DNA of 64,000 nucleotides from Streptomyces toxytricini. GTDB lineage: Bacteria > Actinomycetota > Actinomycetes > Streptomycetales > Streptomycetaceae. Both the position numbers and the translations under genes were made by a program. Positions 1 through 10,595 of this stretch are shown here, in pieces. Position 1 is the stretch's first letter. Each line of letters opens with the position of its first letter. The stretch is taken from NCBI RefSeq assembly GCF_014649915.1, contig NZ_BMTY01000017.1, positions 5,227 to 69,226 of the forward strand. The letters are read 5' to 3'. The notes under the pieces are model-generated. The model was not told the DNA's origin. It made no database searches and was given only the letters and a program-made list of their open reading frames with translations.

Positions 1-3000
1 CTCAACACGATGGTCGACCAGCTGTCGAACTTCGCCGAGCAGGTGACCCGGGTGGCCCGCGAGGTGGGCACCGAGGGCATCCTCGGCGGGCAGGCGGAGG
101 TGAAGGGCGTCTCCGGCACCTGGAAGGACCTGACGCAGTCCGTCAACTTCATGGCGAACAACCTCACCTCGCAGGTGCGCAACATCGCCGAGGTGACGAC
201 GGCGGTGGCGACCGGAGACCTCTCCAAGAAGATCACGGTCGACGCCAAGGGCGAGATCCTGGAGCTGGTGACGACCGTCAACACGATGGTCGACCAGCTG
301 TCGTCGTTCGCGGAGCAGGTGACGCGGGTGGCCCGGGAGGTGGGCTCAGAGGGCATCCTCGGAGGCCAGGCGCGGGTGCGCGGCGTGACGGGCATCTGGA
401 AGGACCTGACCGACAACGTCAACCTGATGGCGAACAACCTGACCTCCCAGGTGCGCAACATCTCCCAGGTGTCGGCGGCCGTCGCCAACGGCGACCTGAC
501 CAAGAAGGTGACGGTGGAGGCGCGCGGCGAGGTCGCACAGCTCGCCGACACGGTCAACACGATGGTCAAGACGCTGTCCTCCTTCGCCGACGAGGTCACC
601 CGCGTGGCCCGCGAGGTGGGCACCGAGGGCCGCCTCGGCGGCCAGGCGCACGTCCCGGGGGTGTCGGGGACGTGGAAGGACCTCACCGACTCGGTGAACT
701 TCATGGCGTCGAACCTGACCGGTCAGGTGCGCCAGATCGCCATGGTCACGACGGCGATCGCCAAGGGCGACATGACCAAGAAGATCGACATCGATGCCCG
801 GGGCGAGATCCTGGAGCTGAAGAACACGATCAACACGATGGTCGACCAGCTGTCGTCGTTCGCGGAGCAGGTGACGCGGGTGGCCCGCGAGGTGGGCACC
901 GAGGGCATCCTCGGCGGTCAGGCCCGGGTGCGGGACGTCGACGGAACGTGGCGGGACCTGACCGAGTCCGTGAACGAGATGGCCGGCAACCTCACCCGGC
1001 AGGTCCGCGCGATCGCGGCCGTCGCCACGGCGGTGACCCGCGGCGACCTCAACCTGAAGATCGACGTGGACGCGGCGGGCGAGATCCAGGTCCTCCAGGA
1101 CAACATCAACACGATGATCGCCAACCTGCGCGACACGACGCTGGCGAACAAGGAGCAGGACTGGCTCAAGGGCAACCTCGCCCGGATCTCGGCCCTGATG
1201 CAGGGCCGCCGCGACCTGGACGACGTCGCCTCGCTGATCATGAGCGAGCTGACGCCGGTGGTCTCGGCGCAGCACGGGGCGTTCTTCCTGGCGTCGCCGG
1301 CCGGCGGGACCACCGAGATCGGCACCGAGGGCGGCCCGGACGGCTCGTACGAGCTGCGGATGCGCGGGAGCTACGCGTACGCGGGCGGGCAGATGCCGAC
1401 GGCGTTCAGGCCGGGGGAGGGGCTGATCGGGACGGTCGCGGAGGAGAAGCGGACGATCCTCGTCGAGAACACTCCGCCGGGCTACCTGAAGATCTCCTCG
1501 GGGCTCGGGGAGGCGCCCCCGGCGCACGTGATCGTGCTGCCGGTGCTCTTCGAGGGGAAGGTGCTGGGCGTGATCGAGCTGGCGTCGTTCCAGCCGTTCA
1601 CCCAGATCCAGAAGGACTTCCTGAGCCAGATCGCCGAGATGATCGGCACGAGCGTCAACACCATCAGCGTCAACTCCAAGACGGAGATGCTGCTCAAGCA
1701 GTCGCAGGAGATGACGGAGCAGCTGCGCGAGCGCTCCGACGAGCTGGAGAACCGGCAGAAGGCGCTCCAAGCGGCCAACGCGGAACTGGAGGAGAAGGCG
1801 GAGCTGCTGGCGCAGCAGAACCGGGACATCGAGGTGAAGAACACCGAGATCGAGGAGGCCCGGCAGGTCCTGGAGGAGCGCGCCGAGCAGCTCGCGGTCT
1901 CGATGCGCTACAAGTCGGAGTTCCTGGCGAACATGTCGCACGAGCTGCGGACGCCGCTGAACTCGCTGCTCATCCTGGCGAAGCTGCTCGCCGACAACGC
2001 GGACGAGAACCTCTCGCCCAAGCAGGTGGAGTTCGCGGAGACCATCCACGGGGCGGGCTCGGACCTGCTGCAGCTGATCAACGACATCCTGGACCTGTCG
2101 AAGGTCGAGGCGGGCAAGATGGACGTCTCGCCGACGCGGATCGCGCTCGTGCAGCTCGTCGACTACGTGGAGGCGACCTTCCGGCCCCTGACCGCGGAGA
2201 AGGGCCTGGACTTCTCGGTACGGGTCTCCCCGGAGCTGCCCGCCACCCTGCACACCGACGAGCAGCGGCTGCTGCAGGTGCTGCGGAACCTGTTGTCGAA
2301 CGCGGTGAAGTTCACCGACACCGGCGCGGTGGAGCTGGTGATCCGCCCGGCGGGGTCGGACGTGCCGCCGGCGATCCGCGAGCAGCTGCTGGAGGCGGGC
2401 TCGCTGCGCGAGGCGGACGCGGACCTGATCGCGTTCTCGGTGACGGACACCGGCATCGGGATCGCGGCGAGCAAGATGCTGGTGATCTTCGAGGCGTTCA
2501 AGCAGGCGGACGGGACCACGAGCCGCAAGTACGGCGGCACCGGCCTCGGGCTGTCGATCAGCCGGGAGATCGCCCGACTGCTGGGCGGCGAGATCCACGC
2601 GGCGAGCGAGCCCGGCCGCGGCTCCACCTTCACGCTGTACCTGCCGCTGCACCCGAGCGAGCTGCCGCCCCAGGGGTACGCCTCCCCGCAGCCCGGCGGC
2701 GGCCGGCCGGAGGGCCACCGGCTGCCGGGGGGCGGGGCGCGCGAGGTGCAGGCTCCGGCCGCCCAGGCGGCGCTCCCCGCGGCGCAGCCTGGGCCGGTCC
2801 CGCCGGCGGACGCACCCGGCGGGCAGGGCCGGGGCGGGGCGGCGCTGTTCCGCCGCCGCCGCAAGGCGCTGGGCGCCGAGCCGGAGCCGCGTACCGCCGG
2901 CGCGCCCGCCGCCCGGGCGGTCGGGGCGGCGCCGGAGGAGGAGGGCTGGACGGCCCCGCAGGAGGAGGCGGCGGCGACGCCGGCGTACGACTTCCACGGG

Positions 3001-3369
3001 GAGAAGGTGCTCATCGTCGACGACGACGTCCGGAACGTCTTCGCGCTCACCAGCGTGCTGGAGCAGCACGGGCTGGCGGTGCTGTACGCGGAGAACGGCC
3101 GGGAGGGCATCGAGGTGCTGGAGCAGCACGACGACGTGGCGGTCGTGCTGATGGACATCATGATGCCGGAGATGGACGGGTACGCGACGACGGCGGCGAT
3201 CCGGCGGATGCCGCAGTTCGCCGGGCTGCCGATCATCGCGCTCACCGCGAAGGCGATGAAGGGCGACAAGGAGAAGGCCATCGACTCCGGGGCTTCCGAC
3301 TACGTCACCAAGCCGGTCGACCCGGATTACCTGCTGTCGGTGATGGAGCAGTGGATGCGCGGGGAGTGA
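1..3369 (+). CDS. osaA: Hybrid sensor histidine kinase with tandem HAMP domains, OsaA-type (5' partial)
   Basis: The gene enters from the left edge, so its start and any upstream sensor part are missing. The visible protein has about four HAMP modules of 92 residues (nt 1-1130), a GAF domain (about 1200-1670), a coiled coil (1680-1900), a HisKA/HATPase core and a C-terminal receiver. The phospho-accepting His is encoded at 1939-1941 in [11 protein letters not shown]1 (DTGIGI) and G2 (GTGLGLSI) boxes follow, then an Ala/Pro/Gly-rich linker (about 2650-2990) and a receiver whose phospho-Asp is at 3154-3156 ([11 protein letters not shown]). The kinase, receiver and neighbouring response regulator match the Streptomyces OsaA-OsaB osmoadaptation pair. 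That name rests on domain order and synteny; the signal sensed cannot be read from sequence. Soluble HAMP arrays of this kind usually lack membrane segments, and none is visible here. Confidence 0.9.
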   Translation, partial: LNTMVDQLSNFAEQVTRVAREVGTEGILGGQAEVKGVSGTWKDLTQSVNFMANNLTSQVRNIAEVTTAVATGDLSKKITVDAKGEILELVTTVNTMVDQLSSFAEQVTRVAREVGSEGILGGQARVRGVTGIWKDLTDNVNLMANNLTSQVRNISQVSAAVANGDLTKKVTVEARGEVAQLADTVNTMVKTLSSFADEVTRVAREVGTEGRLGGQAHVPGVSGTWKDLTDSVNFMASNLTGQVRQIAMVTTAIAKGDMTKKIDIDARGEILELKNTINTMVDQLSSFAEQVTRVAREVGTEGILGGQARVRDVDGTWRDLTESVNEMAGNLTRQVRAIAAVATAVTRGDLNLKIDVDAAGEIQVLQDNINTMIANLRDTTLANKEQDWLKGNLARISALMQGRRDLDDVASLIMSELTPVVSAQHGAFFLASPAGGTTEIGTEGGPDGSYELRMRGSYAYAGGQMPTAFRPGEGLIGTVAEEKRTILVENTPPGYLKISSGLGEAPPAHVIVLPVLFEGKVLGVIELASFQPFTQIQKDFLSQIAEMIGTSVNTISVNSKTEMLLKQSQEMTEQLRERSDELENRQKALQAANAELEEKAELLAQQNRDIEVKNTEIEEARQVLEERAEQLAVSMRYKSEFLANMSHELRTPLNSLLILAKLLADNADENLSPKQVEFAETIHGAGSDLLQLINDILDLSKVEAGKMDVSPTRIALVQLVDYVEATFRPLTAEKGLDFSVRVSPELPATLHTDEQRLLQVLRNLLSNAVKFTDTGAVELVIRPAGSDVPPAIREQLLEAGSLREADADLIAFSVTDTGIGIAASKMLVIFEAFKQADGTTSRKYGGTGLGLSISREIARLLGGEIHAASEPGRGSTFTLYLPLHPSELPPQGYASPQPGGGRPEGHRLPGGGAREVQAPAAQAALPAAQPGPVPPADAPGGQGRGGAALFRRRRKALGAEPEPRTAGAPAARAVGAAPEEEGWTAPQEEAAATPAYDFHGEKVLIVDDDVRNVFALTSVLEQHGLAVLYAENGREGIEVLEQHDDVAVVLMDIMMPEMDGYATTAAIRRMPQFAGLPIIALTAKAMKGDKEKAIDSGASDYVTKPVDPDYLLSVMEQWMRGE
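4..1130 (+). repeat. 276-nt in-gene tandem repeat encoding HAMP modules
   Basis: The same AACACGATG-containing segment recurs at 4, 280, 556, 832 and, diverged, at 1108, which is an exact 276-nt period. Copies at 280 and 832 are nearly identical over more than 50 nt, including silent positions. This suggests recent duplication or gene conversion and not just protein-level selection. Confidence 0.85.
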
Positions 3370-3382
3370 CAGCCGCGGGCAG

Positions 3383-3411
3383 GGGACGCCCGGGGAACCC
3401 ACGGGCGTCCC
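3383..3411 (+). terminator. Hairpin after the hybrid kinase gene
   Basis: A perfect 9-bp stem (GGGACGCCC / GGGCGTCCC) with an 11-nt loop starts 13 nt after the stop codon. It is followed by a C/T-rich run, and no U-tract is needed in high-GC actinobacteria. It would separate the kinase transcript from the response regulator gene, though read-through is possible. Confidence 0.6.
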
Positions 3412-3595
3412 GCCCCGTTTCCCCTTCGTGCACAGTGACATCTTGGTGACAGGGTGTGGCGATCTCGGGACTGGGGCTACGATGACCGGCACAAGAACGG
3501 GCGGCGCAAGGATGCCGCCCTCTGGGGCGGGGCCCGGCGCGCGCGCCGGAGCCAGGAGCCGGGGAGGCCCCATGCCGGGGCGAGGAGGACAGGGC

Positions 3596-4273
3596 ATGGT
3601 GCAGAAGGCCAAGATCCTCCTGGTCGACGACCGGCCGGAGAATCTGCTGGCGCTGGAGGCCATCCTCTCCGCGCTCGATCAGACCCTGGTCAGGGCGTCG
3701 TCCGGGGAGGAAGCACTCAAGGCGCTGCTCACGGATGATTTCGCGGTCATCCTGCTGGACGTTCAGATGCCGGGGATGGACGGCTTCGAGACGGCCGCGC
3801 ACATCAAGCGGCGGGAGCGGACCCGGGACATCCCGATCATCTTCCTGACCGCGATCAACCACGGTCCGCACCACACCTTCCGCGGCTACGCGGCGGGTGC
3901 GGTGGACTACATCTCCAAGCCGTTCGACCCGTGGGTGCTGCGGGCGAAGGTCTCCGTGTTCGTCGAGCTGTACACGAAGAACTGCCGGCTCCGGGAGCAG
4001 GCGGCGCTGCTGCGGCTCCAGCTGGAGGGCGGCGGCACGGCCGACGGTGGCAAGGAGACCGCCGGGCTGCTCGCCGAGCTGTCGGCGCGGCTCGCGGCGG
4101 TGGAGGAGCAGGCCGAGGCTCTGACGAAGCAGCTCGGCGAGGAGGCCGCCGATCCGGCGGTCGTGGCGACCGCGGCCCACCTGGAGCGCAAGCTGACCGG
4201 GCTGCGGCGGGCGCTGGACGCGCTGGAGCCGGGCTCGGGCGGGGGAGCGCAGGTCATGCCCGCGCAGCACTGA
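3596..4273 (+). CDS. osaB: Response regulator with coiled-coil tail, OsaB-type
   Basis: This 225-residue protein has an N-terminal receiver (residues 5-125) with acidic pocket D11/D12, phospho-Asp D55 in LLDVQMPGMDG and conserved K108 in YISKPFDP. The C-terminal 80 residues are charged and Leu/Glu/Ala-rich and likely form a coiled coil. There is no recognisable DNA-binding domain, so it probably acts through protein contacts. I chose ATG 3596 because GAGGAGG lies 8 nt upstream and the receiver fold starts at once; the frame stays open further 5' but has no comparable site. It lies downstream of the hybrid kinase, as OsaB does relative to OsaA in Streptomyces coelicolor, where OsaB is required for osmoadaptation. 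Partnership with the kinase is inferred from position. Confidence 0.85.
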   Translation: MVQKAKILLVDDRPENLLALEAILSALDQTLVRASSGEEALKALLTDDFAVILLDVQMPGMDGFETAAHIKRRERTRDIPIIFLTAINHGPHHTFRGYAAGAVDYISKPFDPWVLRAKVSVFVELYTKNCRLREQAALLRLQLEGGGTADGGKETAGLLAELSARLAAVEEQAEALTKQLGEEAADPAVVATAAHLERKLTGLRRALDALEPGSGGGAQVMPAQH

Positions 4274-4386
4274 CCGGAAGCGGAAGGCCTGGCGGGTCGT
4301 CAAACCGACGCTCTCGTGGGCGACACGAAAGGGTGAAGGGGTGGGCACGCGTGTCCACCGGCGTGCGCACCGGTAACCTCGGGCCC

Positions 4387-7173
4387 ATGGCCTCACGTAC
4401 GTCCGGCAAGGGTTCCCAGAGCACGGCGGGCACCGCGAAGGGCCGCACCGGCCGTACGACGGCGCCGGCGAAGAAGGCGGCCCCCGCGCGCGGCGCGGCC
4501 CCGCGGAAGGCGCCCGCCAAGCGGGCCCCCGCGAAGAAGGCGCCGCCGAAGCCCGCCCCCTCCCCGACCGGGGGAGTGGTGCGGCTGGTGCGCGCCGTCT
4601 GGCTGGGCTGCGCGCACGCCGTCGGCGCGGTGTTCCGCGGAATCGGGCAGGGTGCGAAGAACCTCGACCCGGCGCACCGCAAGGACGGCGTCGCCCTGCT
4701 GCTCCTCGCCCTCGCCCTGATCGTCGCCGCCGGGACCTGGTCGAACCTGAGCGGCCCGGTCGGCGACCTGGTCACGATGCTGGTCACCGGCGCCTTCGGC
4801 CGGCTCGACCTGCTCGTGCCCGTCATCCTCGGCGTGATGGCCGTGCGCTTCATCCGCCACCCCGACCAGCCCGATGCCAACGGCCGGATCGGCGTCGGAA
4901 TGTCCGCACTGGCCGTCGGCGTCCTCGGCCTGGTCCACATCGCCTGCGGCGCGCCCGGCCGGGGCGAGGGCACCACCGCGATGCAGGACGCGGGCGGGCT
5001 GATCGGCTGGGCCGCGTCCAAGCCGCTGATCTTCACCATGGGTGCGCCGCTGGCCGTGCCGATGCTCGTCCTCCTCACGGTCTTCGGGCTGCTCGTCGTC
5101 ACCGCGACGCCCGTCAACGCCATCCCCGAGCGGCTGCGCCGGCTCGGCATCCGCCTCGGCGTGATCGCCCCGAACGAGTACGACGAGGAGTACGGGCTGG
5201 CCCCCGCCGCCCGGCGGGGCCGCCACGACCCCGGGCAGTGGCGGGCCCGCGGCGGCCCGGCCGACGCCGGCCCGGACCCGGTGGACGTGGAGGAGCAGGC
5301 CCTGGCGGCCCGCCGGCGCCGGCCGCGCCGGACCCCGGTCGACCCCGCCGTGGAGCGGGAGATGGACGCCGTCGACGTGGCCGCGGCGGCCGCGGCCGCC
5401 CTGGACGGGGTCGTCCTCGGCGGGATGCCCCCCTCGCCGGTGGTCGCCGACCTCACCCAGGGGATCACCCCCGGGCAGGACGGCGCGGAGCCCACGGCCC
5501 CGGTGCCCCCGGCCCGCGCCGGCGCGAAGCCCGGGGCACCCGCCGGGGTGCGCGGCGCCGCCGCGCCGGAGCCGGCCGGCGGGCTGCCGCACGACACCAC
5601 GGCAGCGGCGTCCGGCACGCTGTCCGTGCCGGACCTCACCAAGGCGCCGCCGGAGCCGCAGCCGCTGCCGCCCCGGGCGGAGCAGCTGCAGCTGCGCGGG
5701 GACATCACGTACGCCCTGCCCGCGCTGGACCTGCTGGAGCGCGGCGGGCCCGGCAAGACCCGCAGCGCGGCGAACGACGCCGTCGTCGCCTCCCTGCGCA
5801 ACGTCTTCTCCGAGTTCAAGGTCGACGCGGACGTCACGGGCTTCACCCGCGGCCCGACGGTCACCCGGTACGAGGTCACCCTCGGCGCGGCCGTCAAGGT
5901 GGAGCGGATCACCGCGCTGACCAAGAACATCGCGTACGCGGTCGCGAGCCCCGACGTCCGGATCATCAGCCCCATCCCGGGCAAGTCGGCCGTGGGCATC
6001 GAGATCCCGAACACCGACCGCGAGATGGTCAACTTGGGTGACGTGCTGCGCCTGGCGGACGCGGCCGAGGACGACCACCCGATGCTCGTGGCGCTCGGCA
6101 AGGACGTCGAGGGCGGCTACGTCATGGCCAACCTCGCGAAGATGCCGCACGTGCTGGTCGCCGGCGCCACCGGCTCCGGCAAGTCCTCCTGCATCAACTG
6201 CCTGATCACGTCGATCATGGTGCGGGCGACGCCGGAGGACGTCCGCATGGTGCTGATCGACCCCAAGCGGGTCGAGCTGACGGCCTACGAGGGCATCCCG
6301 CACCTGATCACGCCGATCATCACCAACCCCAAGCGGGCCGCGGAGGCGCTCCAGTGGGTCGTGCGCGAGATGGACTTGCGCTACGACGACCTGGCGGCCT
6401 TCGGCTACCGGCACATCGACGACTTCAACCAGGCCATCCGCGAGGGCAAGATCAAGCTGCCGCCCGGCAGCGAGCGGGAGCTCAGCCCGTACCCGTACCT
6501 CCTGGTGATCGTCGACGAGCTCGCCGACCTGATGATGGTCGCCCCGCGCGATGTGGAGGACTCCATCGTCCGCATCACCCAGCTGGCCCGCGCGGCCGGC
6601 ATCCACCTGGTGCTCGCCACGCAGCGCCCCTCGGTGGACGTGGTGACGGGCCTGATCAAGGCGAACGTGCCCTCGCGGCTCGCGTTCGCCACGTCCTCGC
6701 TCGCCGACAGCCGGGTGATCCTGGACCAGCCGGGCGCCGAGAAGCTGATCGGCAAGGGCGACGGGCTGTTCCTGCCGATGGGTGCGAACAAGCCGGTCCG
6801 CCTCCAGGGCGCCTTCGTCACGGAGGAGGAGGTCGGCAAGGTCGTCCGGCACTGCAAGGACCAGATGGCTCCGGTCTTCCGGGACGACGTCACCGTCGGG
6901 CAGCAGCAGAAGAAGGAGATCGACGAGGAGATCGGCGACGACCTCGACCTGCTCTGCCAGGCGGCCGAGCTGGTGGTCTCCACCCAGTTCGGCTCGACGT
7001 CGATGCTCCAGCGCAAGCTGCGCGTGGGCTTCGCGAAGGCGGGCCGGCTGATGGACCTCATGGAGTCGCGGGGGATCGTCGGTCCGAGCGAGGGCTCCAA
7101 GGCGCGCGACGTCCTGGTGAAAGCGGACGAACTGGACGGGGTCCTCGCGGTCATCCGCGGCGAGGCCCCGTAG
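4387..7173 (+). CDS. ftsK: DNA translocase FtsK
   Basis: A 928-residue DNA pump of the FtsK/SpoIIIE family, acting at sporulation septa to clear chromosomal DNA and help dimer resolution. The first 60 residues are Lys/Ala/Pro-rich. Four or five membrane segments follow (about residues 95-250), then a Pro/Ala-rich linker. The RecA-like motor has its P-loop GATGSGKS at residues 593-600, Walker B in LLVIVDELADLMM, and TQRPSVDVVTG. A C-terminal winged-helix gamma domain (from about residue 855) reads the KOPS-type polarity signal. ATG 4387 fits the usual MASRTSGKG start and sits 7 nt after the hexamer TAACCT (4374-4379) with no Shine-Dalgarno, so the transcript is probably leaderless. In-frame GTG codons upstream would add an implausible segment. 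Confidence 0.95.
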   Translation: MASRTSGKGSQSTAGTAKGRTGRTTAPAKKAAPARGAAPRKAPAKRAPAKKAPPKPAPSPTGGVVRLVRAVWLGCAHAVGAVFRGIGQGAKNLDPAHRKDGVALLLLALALIVAAGTWSNLSGPVGDLVTMLVTGAFGRLDLLVPVILGVMAVRFIRHPDQPDANGRIGVGMSALAVGVLGLVHIACGAPGRGEGTTAMQDAGGLIGWAASKPLIFTMGAPLAVPMLVLLTVFGLLVVTATPVNAIPERLRRLGIRLGVIAPNEYDEEYGLAPAARRGRHDPGQWRARGGPADAGPDPVDVEEQALAARRRRPRRTPVDPAVEREMDAVDVAAAAAAALDGVVLGGMPPSPVVADLTQGITPGQDGAEPTAPVPPARAGAKPGAPAGVRGAAAPEPAGGLPHDTTAAASGTLSVPDLTKAPPEPQPLPPRAEQLQLRGDITYALPALDLLERGGPGKTRSAANDAVVASLRNVFSEFKVDADVTGFTRGPTVTRYEVTLGAAVKVERITALTKNIAYAVASPDVRIISPIPGKSAVGIEIPNTDREMVNLGDVLRLADAAEDDHPMLVALGKDVEGGYVMANLAKMPHVLVAGATGSGKSSCINCLITSIMVRATPEDVRMVLIDPKRVELTAYEGIPHLITPIITNPKRAAEALQWVVREMDLRYDDLAAFGYRHIDDFNQAIREGKIKLPPGSERELSPYPYLLVIVDELADLMMVAPRDVEDSIVRITQLARAAGIHLVLATQRPSVDVVTGLIKANVPSRLAFATSSLADSRVILDQPGAEKLIGKGDGLFLPMGANKPVRLQGAFVTEEEVGKVVRHCKDQMAPVFRDDVTVGQQQKKEIDEEIGDDLDLLCQAAELVVSTQFGSTSMLQRKLRVGFAKAGRLMDLMESRGIVGPSEGSKARDVLVKADELDGVLAVIRGEAP

Positions 7174-7382
7174 GGGCGGCAACCCGGACCGGGAGCGGAT
7201 TTCGCGGGCAACCGTTTCCCTTGGGCCCACGTCTAGTTGAGGGGGGTGGCGGCACCGTCCGGTGCGGTACCCGGTGCGCGTGCGGGTCCGGGCGGCCGCC
7301 GGAACGGCACGGGCCCCGGCACGCCATTCGGATGGCGTACGGAGTCCACCCCTCCGGTTGCTCCTCCCTTTCGTCACCCCCC

Positions 7383-7388
7383 TAGACT
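7383..7388 (+). promoter_or_regulatory. Likely -10 element of the RodZ-like gene
   Basis: TAGACT lies 40 nt before the GTG start at 7429, with TTGCTC at 7358-7363 as a possible -35 at 19-nt spacing. The rest of the 255-nt gap after ftsK shows no gene. Confidence 0.45.
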
Positions 7389-7428
7389 GGACATCCAGCA
7401 GGTGGCTACACGCTCGAAAGGCGCCCTC

Positions 7429-8322
7429 GTGTCCATCGGCATCTCCAACTCCCCCGAAGATGAGCGTCCTTCGACCGGCGACCGGTCCGAGGACCGCCCC
7501 ACCGAACGCACTTCCGAAGGACCGTCCATCGGGACGGCCCTGAAGAAGGCCCGGATCGTTGCCGGGCTCACCGTCGACGAGGTCAGCTCCACGACGCGCG
7601 TGCGCATCCCGATCGTGCACGCGATCGAGGCCGACGACTTCACGCGGTGCGGCGGCGACGTGTACGCCCGCGGCCACATCCGCACCCTCGCCCGCGCCGT
7701 CGGACTCGACCCGGCCCCCCTGGTCGAGGCGTACGACGCGGCCCACGGCGGCCGGCCGGCGCCCACTCCGGCCGCGCCCATGTTCGACGCGGAGCGGATC
7801 CGCCCCGAGCGGCAGCGGCCCAACTGGACCGCCGCCATGGTCGCCGCCATCGTCGCCGTGATCGGCTTCGTCGGCTTCACCGCCTTCGGCGGCGGCGGGG
7901 CCGGGGAGAAGCGGCCCCAGGCCGAGGGCTCCCCCGCTCCCAAGGCCGCGCCCAAGCAGCCCGCAGGCAAGCCGGCGCAGCCCCAGCAGAGCCCGGCGGC
8001 TCCGAAGCCGGAGCCCTCCGACAGCGCCATCGCCGCCGCACCCAAGGACATGGTCACCGTCGTCCTGACCGCCAGCGACGGCGACAGCTGGATCTCCGCC
8101 AAGGACCACAGCGGCCGGCTGCTCTTCGACGGAACCCTGGACATCGGCGAGTCCAAGACCTTCACCGACAAGGAATCCGTCGACCTCGTGATCGGCGACG
8201 CCGGTGCCGTCACTCTCTTCGTGAACGGCAAGGAGATCAAGGACAAATTCCAGCCGGGCCAGGTGGAACGCCTCACATACACCAAGGACGATCCCGCACA
8301 GGGACCGGCCCAGGCGGGCTGA
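7429..8322 (+). CDS. RodZ-like helix-turn-helix membrane protein
   Basis: The 297-residue protein has an acidic N-terminus, then an HTH_25-type domain (about residues 30-100, containing LKKARIVAGLTVDEVSS and the YARGHIRTLARAVGLDP segment typical of RodZ). One membrane span (about 128-150) is followed by an Ala/Pro/Gln-rich linker and a C-terminal beta domain of the DUF4115 type (about 205-290). RodZ proteins anchor MreB and shape the cell wall; the DNA-binding fold is used for protein contact. Streptomyces grow at the tip without MreB in vegetative hyphae, so the partner here is open. I chose GTG 7429 because the conserved part follows it and CGAAAGG lies upstream. The gene sits between ftsK and rimO and ends in a strong terminator. 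Confidence 0.75.
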   Translation: MSIGISNSPEDERPSTGDRSEDRPTERTSEGPSIGTALKKARIVAGLTVDEVSSTTRVRIPIVHAIEADDFTRCGGDVYARGHIRTLARAVGLDPAPLVEAYDAAHGGRPAPTPAAPMFDAERIRPERQRPNWTAAMVAAIVAVIGFVGFTAFGGGGAGEKRPQAEGSPAPKAAPKQPAGKPAQPQQSPAAPKPEPSDSAIAAAPKDMVTVVLTASDGDSWISAKDHSGRLLFDGTLDIGESKTFTDKESVDLVIGDAGAVTLFVNGKEIKDKFQPGQVERLTYTKDDPAQGPAQAG

Positions 8323-8345
8323 GCTGCACTGAATGCAGAATTCCG

Positions 8346-8379
8346 GATCCCCGGGGTGTCGCACGGCACTCCGGGGATC
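8346..8379 (+). terminator. Terminator between the RodZ-like gene and rimO
   Basis: The arms 8346-8361 and 8364-8379 pair over 16 positions (GATCCCCGG core) with two G-U pairs, starting 23 nt after the stop codon and followed by a T-rich run. It insulates rimO, which has its own promoter. Confidence 0.8.
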
Positions 8380-8436
8380 TTGGTTTGCCCGGCCTTGGGG
8401 CGGGGGGCGCCGTTCGGACAAAGTAGTCTTGAGTCC

Positions 8437-9921
8437 ATGCCCGAACGCCGTACCGTCGCCCTTGTCACTCTTGGCTGCGCCCGTAACGAGGTGGACTCGG
8501 AGGAGCTCGCAGGCCGCTTGGCGGCGGATGGCTGGGAGCTCGTCGAGGACGCCGCCGAAGCGGACGTAGCCGTCGTCAACACCTGCGGCTTCGTCGAAGC
8601 CGCGAAGAAGGACTCCGTGGACGCCCTCCTCGAGGCCAACGACCTCAAGGACCACGGGCGCACCCAGGCCGTCGTCGCCGTCGGCTGCATGGCCGAGCGC
8701 TACGGCAAGGAGCTCGCCGACGCCCTCCCCGAGGCCGACGGCGTGCTCGGCTTCGACGACTACGCCGACATCTCCAACCGGCTCCAGACCATCCTCAGCG
8801 GCGGCAGCGTCGAGGCGCACACCCCGCGCGACCGCCGCAAGCTGCTGCCGATCAGCCCCGCCGAGCGCCAGCAGGCCGCCGACGTCGCCCTGCCCGGGCA
8901 CGCCCAGGAGCCCGTCCAGGCCCCTGCCGACCTCCCCGAGGGCGTCGCGCCCGCCTCCGGCCCGCGCGCCCCGCTGCGCCGCCGCCTGGCCACCAGCCCG
9001 GTCGCCTCGGTCAAGCTCGCCTCCGGCTGCGACCGCCGCTGCTCCTTCTGCGCCATCCCCTCCTTCCGCGGATCGTTCATCTCCCGCCGCCCCTCCGACG
9101 TGCTCGGCGAGACGCGCTGGCTCGCGGAGCAGGGCGTCAAGGAGGTCATGCTGGTCTCCGAGAACAACACCTCGTACGGCAAGGACCTGGGTGACATCCG
9201 CCTGCTGGAGACGCTGCTGCCCGAGCTGGCCGCCGTCGACGGCATCGAGCGGATCCGCGTCAGCTACCTGCAGCCCGCCGAGATGCGGCCCGGCCTGATC
9301 GACGTGCTGACCTCCACCCCGAAGGTCGCCCCCTACTTCGACCTGTCCTTCCAGCACTCCGCGCCCGACGTGCTGCGCGCCATGCGCCGCTTCGGCGACA
9401 CCGACCGCTTCCTGGAGCTGCTGGACACCATCCGGGGCAAGGCGCCGCAGGCCGGCGTCCGCTCCAACTTCATCGTGGGCTTCCCGGGCGAGACCGAAGC
9501 GGACTTCGCCGAGCTGGAGCGCTTCCTCACCCACGCGCGCCTCGACGCGATCGGCGTCTTCGGCTACTCCGACGAGGAGGGCACCGAGGCCGTCGGCTAC
9601 GAGAACAAGCTGGACGAGGACGCCATCGCCGAGCGGCTCGCCCACATGCAGCGCCTCGCCGAGGAGCTCACCTCCCAGCGCGCGGAGGAGCGGATCGGGG
9701 AGACCCTGGAGGTACTCGTCGAATCCGTCGAGGCGGTCGACGAGGACGGCGACGGCGCCTACGGGCGCGCCGCGCACCAGGCCCCCGAGACCGACGGCCA
9801 GGTCCTCTTCACCGACAGCACCGGCCTGGTGCCCGGCCGCATGGTGACCGCCAAGGTCGTCGGCACGCTGGGTGTGGACCTGGTGGCCGAGCCCCTGGAG
9901 CTGGAGGAGGCGGCCGGATGA
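8437..9921 (+). CDS. rimO: Ribosomal protein S12 methylthiotransferase RimO
   Basis: A 494-residue radical-SAM enzyme that adds a methylthio group to the conserved aspartate of ribosomal protein S12. The UPF0004 domain carries cluster cysteines C14 (LGCARNE), C50 (NTCGF) and C84 (VGCMAE). The radical-SAM triad CxxxCxxC is C198, C202 and C205, and a TRAM domain closes the protein. An Ala/Pro-rich insert of about 45 residues separates the first two domains. VDSEE after the first Cys and the family-typical SFRG after the triad separate RimO from the MiaB encoded at 39.4 kb. ATG 8437 lies 7 nt after TAGTCT (8424-8429) without a Shine-Dalgarno, so it is probably leaderless. The stop overlaps the pgsA start by 4 nt. 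Confidence 0.95.
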   Translation: MPERRTVALVTLGCARNEVDSEELAGRLAADGWELVEDAAEADVAVVNTCGFVEAAKKDSVDALLEANDLKDHGRTQAVVAVGCMAERYGKELADALPEADGVLGFDDYADISNRLQTILSGGSVEAHTPRDRRKLLPISPAERQQAADVALPGHAQEPVQAPADLPEGVAPASGPRAPLRRRLATSPVASVKLASGCDRRCSFCAIPSFRGSFISRRPSDVLGETRWLAEQGVKEVMLVSENNTSYGKDLGDIRLLETLLPELAAVDGIERIRVSYLQPAEMRPGLIDVLTSTPKVAPYFDLSFQHSAPDVLRAMRRFGDTDRFLELLDTIRGKAPQAGVRSNFIVGFPGETEADFAELERFLTHARLDAIGVFGYSDEEGTEAVGYENKLDEDAIAERLAHMQRLAEELTSQRAEERIGETLEVLVESVEAVDEDGDGAYGRAAHQAPETDGQVLFTDSTGLVPGRMVTAKVVGTLGVDLVAEPLELEEAAG

Positions 9922-10595
9922 GCGGAGTCCCGGCATCTGCGGCGGGCGGGACCGGCCGCCGGCCCGTTCCCGGCGCGAAGCTGGGGGCCGCGGCGGTCGA
10001 TCAGGCCAGCCTGTGGAACATCGCCAACATCCTGACGATGATCCGGCTCGTCCTGGTGCCGGGATTCGTGCTGCTGCTCCTCGCCGACGGCGGGTACGAC
10101 CCGGTGTGGCGCGCGTTCGCCTGGGCCGCGTTCGCCGTCGCCATGATCACGGACATCTTCGACGGGCACCTGGCCCGTACGTACAACCTGGTCACGGACT
10201 TCGGGAAGATCGCCGACCCCATCGCCGACAAGGCGATCATGGGGTCGGCGCTGGTCTGCCTGTCCTGGCTGGGCGAGCTGCCCTGGTGGGTCACCGGGGT
10301 GATCCTCGGGCGGGAGCTCGGCATCACCCTCCTGCGCTTCTGGGTGATCCGCTACGGGGTGATCCCGGCCAGCCGGGGCGGGAAGCTCAAGACGCTGGCG
10401 CAGGGCACCGCGGTGGGCATGTACGTCCTCGCGCTGACCGGGGCGCTTGCCACGATGCGCTTCTGGGTGATGGCGGTGGCCGTCGTGCTGACCGTGGTCA
10501 CCGGTTTGGATTACGTCCGCCAGGCCGTCGTGCTCCGGCGCAGGGGCGTGGCGGCCGAGCGGGCGGCTGCGGCCGAGGGGGCGGCCGCGAGGTGA
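9918..10595 (+). CDS. pgsA: CDP-diacylglycerol-glycerol-3-phosphate 3-phosphatidyltransferase
   Basis: A 225-residue integral membrane enzyme that makes phosphatidylglycerol phosphate, the committed step to phosphatidylglycerol and cardiolipin. The CDP-alcohol phosphotransferase signature DxxDGxxARx8GxxxDxxxD runs from D79 to D104 (DIFDGHLAR ... [11 protein letters not shown]), with about five membrane segments around it. The first 30 residues and the last 20 are Ala/Gly-rich and probably cytosolic. ATG 9918 overlaps the rimO stop (ATGA), and the gene's own stop overlaps the next start (GTGA), so rimO-pgsA-cinA look translationally coupled. A related phosphatidylinositol-phosphate synthase is possible on the motif alone, but the rimO/cinA context favours PgsA. 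Confidence 0.9.
   Translation: MSGVPASAAGGTGRRPVPGAKLGAAAVDQASLWNIANILTMIRLVLVPGFVLLLLADGGYDPVWRAFAWAAFAVAMITDIFDGHLARTYNLVTDFGKIADPIADKAIMGSALVCLSWLGELPWWVTGVILGRELGITLLRFWVIRYGVIPASRGGKLKTLAQGTAVGMYVLALTGALATMRFWVMAVAVVLTVVTGLDYVRQAVVLRRRGVAAERAAAAEGAAAR

Noticed and set aside
4331-4386. Upstream GTG start for ftsK
   Set aside because: It would run through the TAACCT promoter element and add residues not seen in typical Streptomyces FtsK.
4393-9936. Very long open frame on the minus strand (over 1800 codons) opposite ftsK, the RodZ-like gene and rimO
   Set aside because: It is antisense to well-identified genes. Its translation is Arg/Gly/Ala/Val-rich without any domain, which is the usual high-GC shadow.
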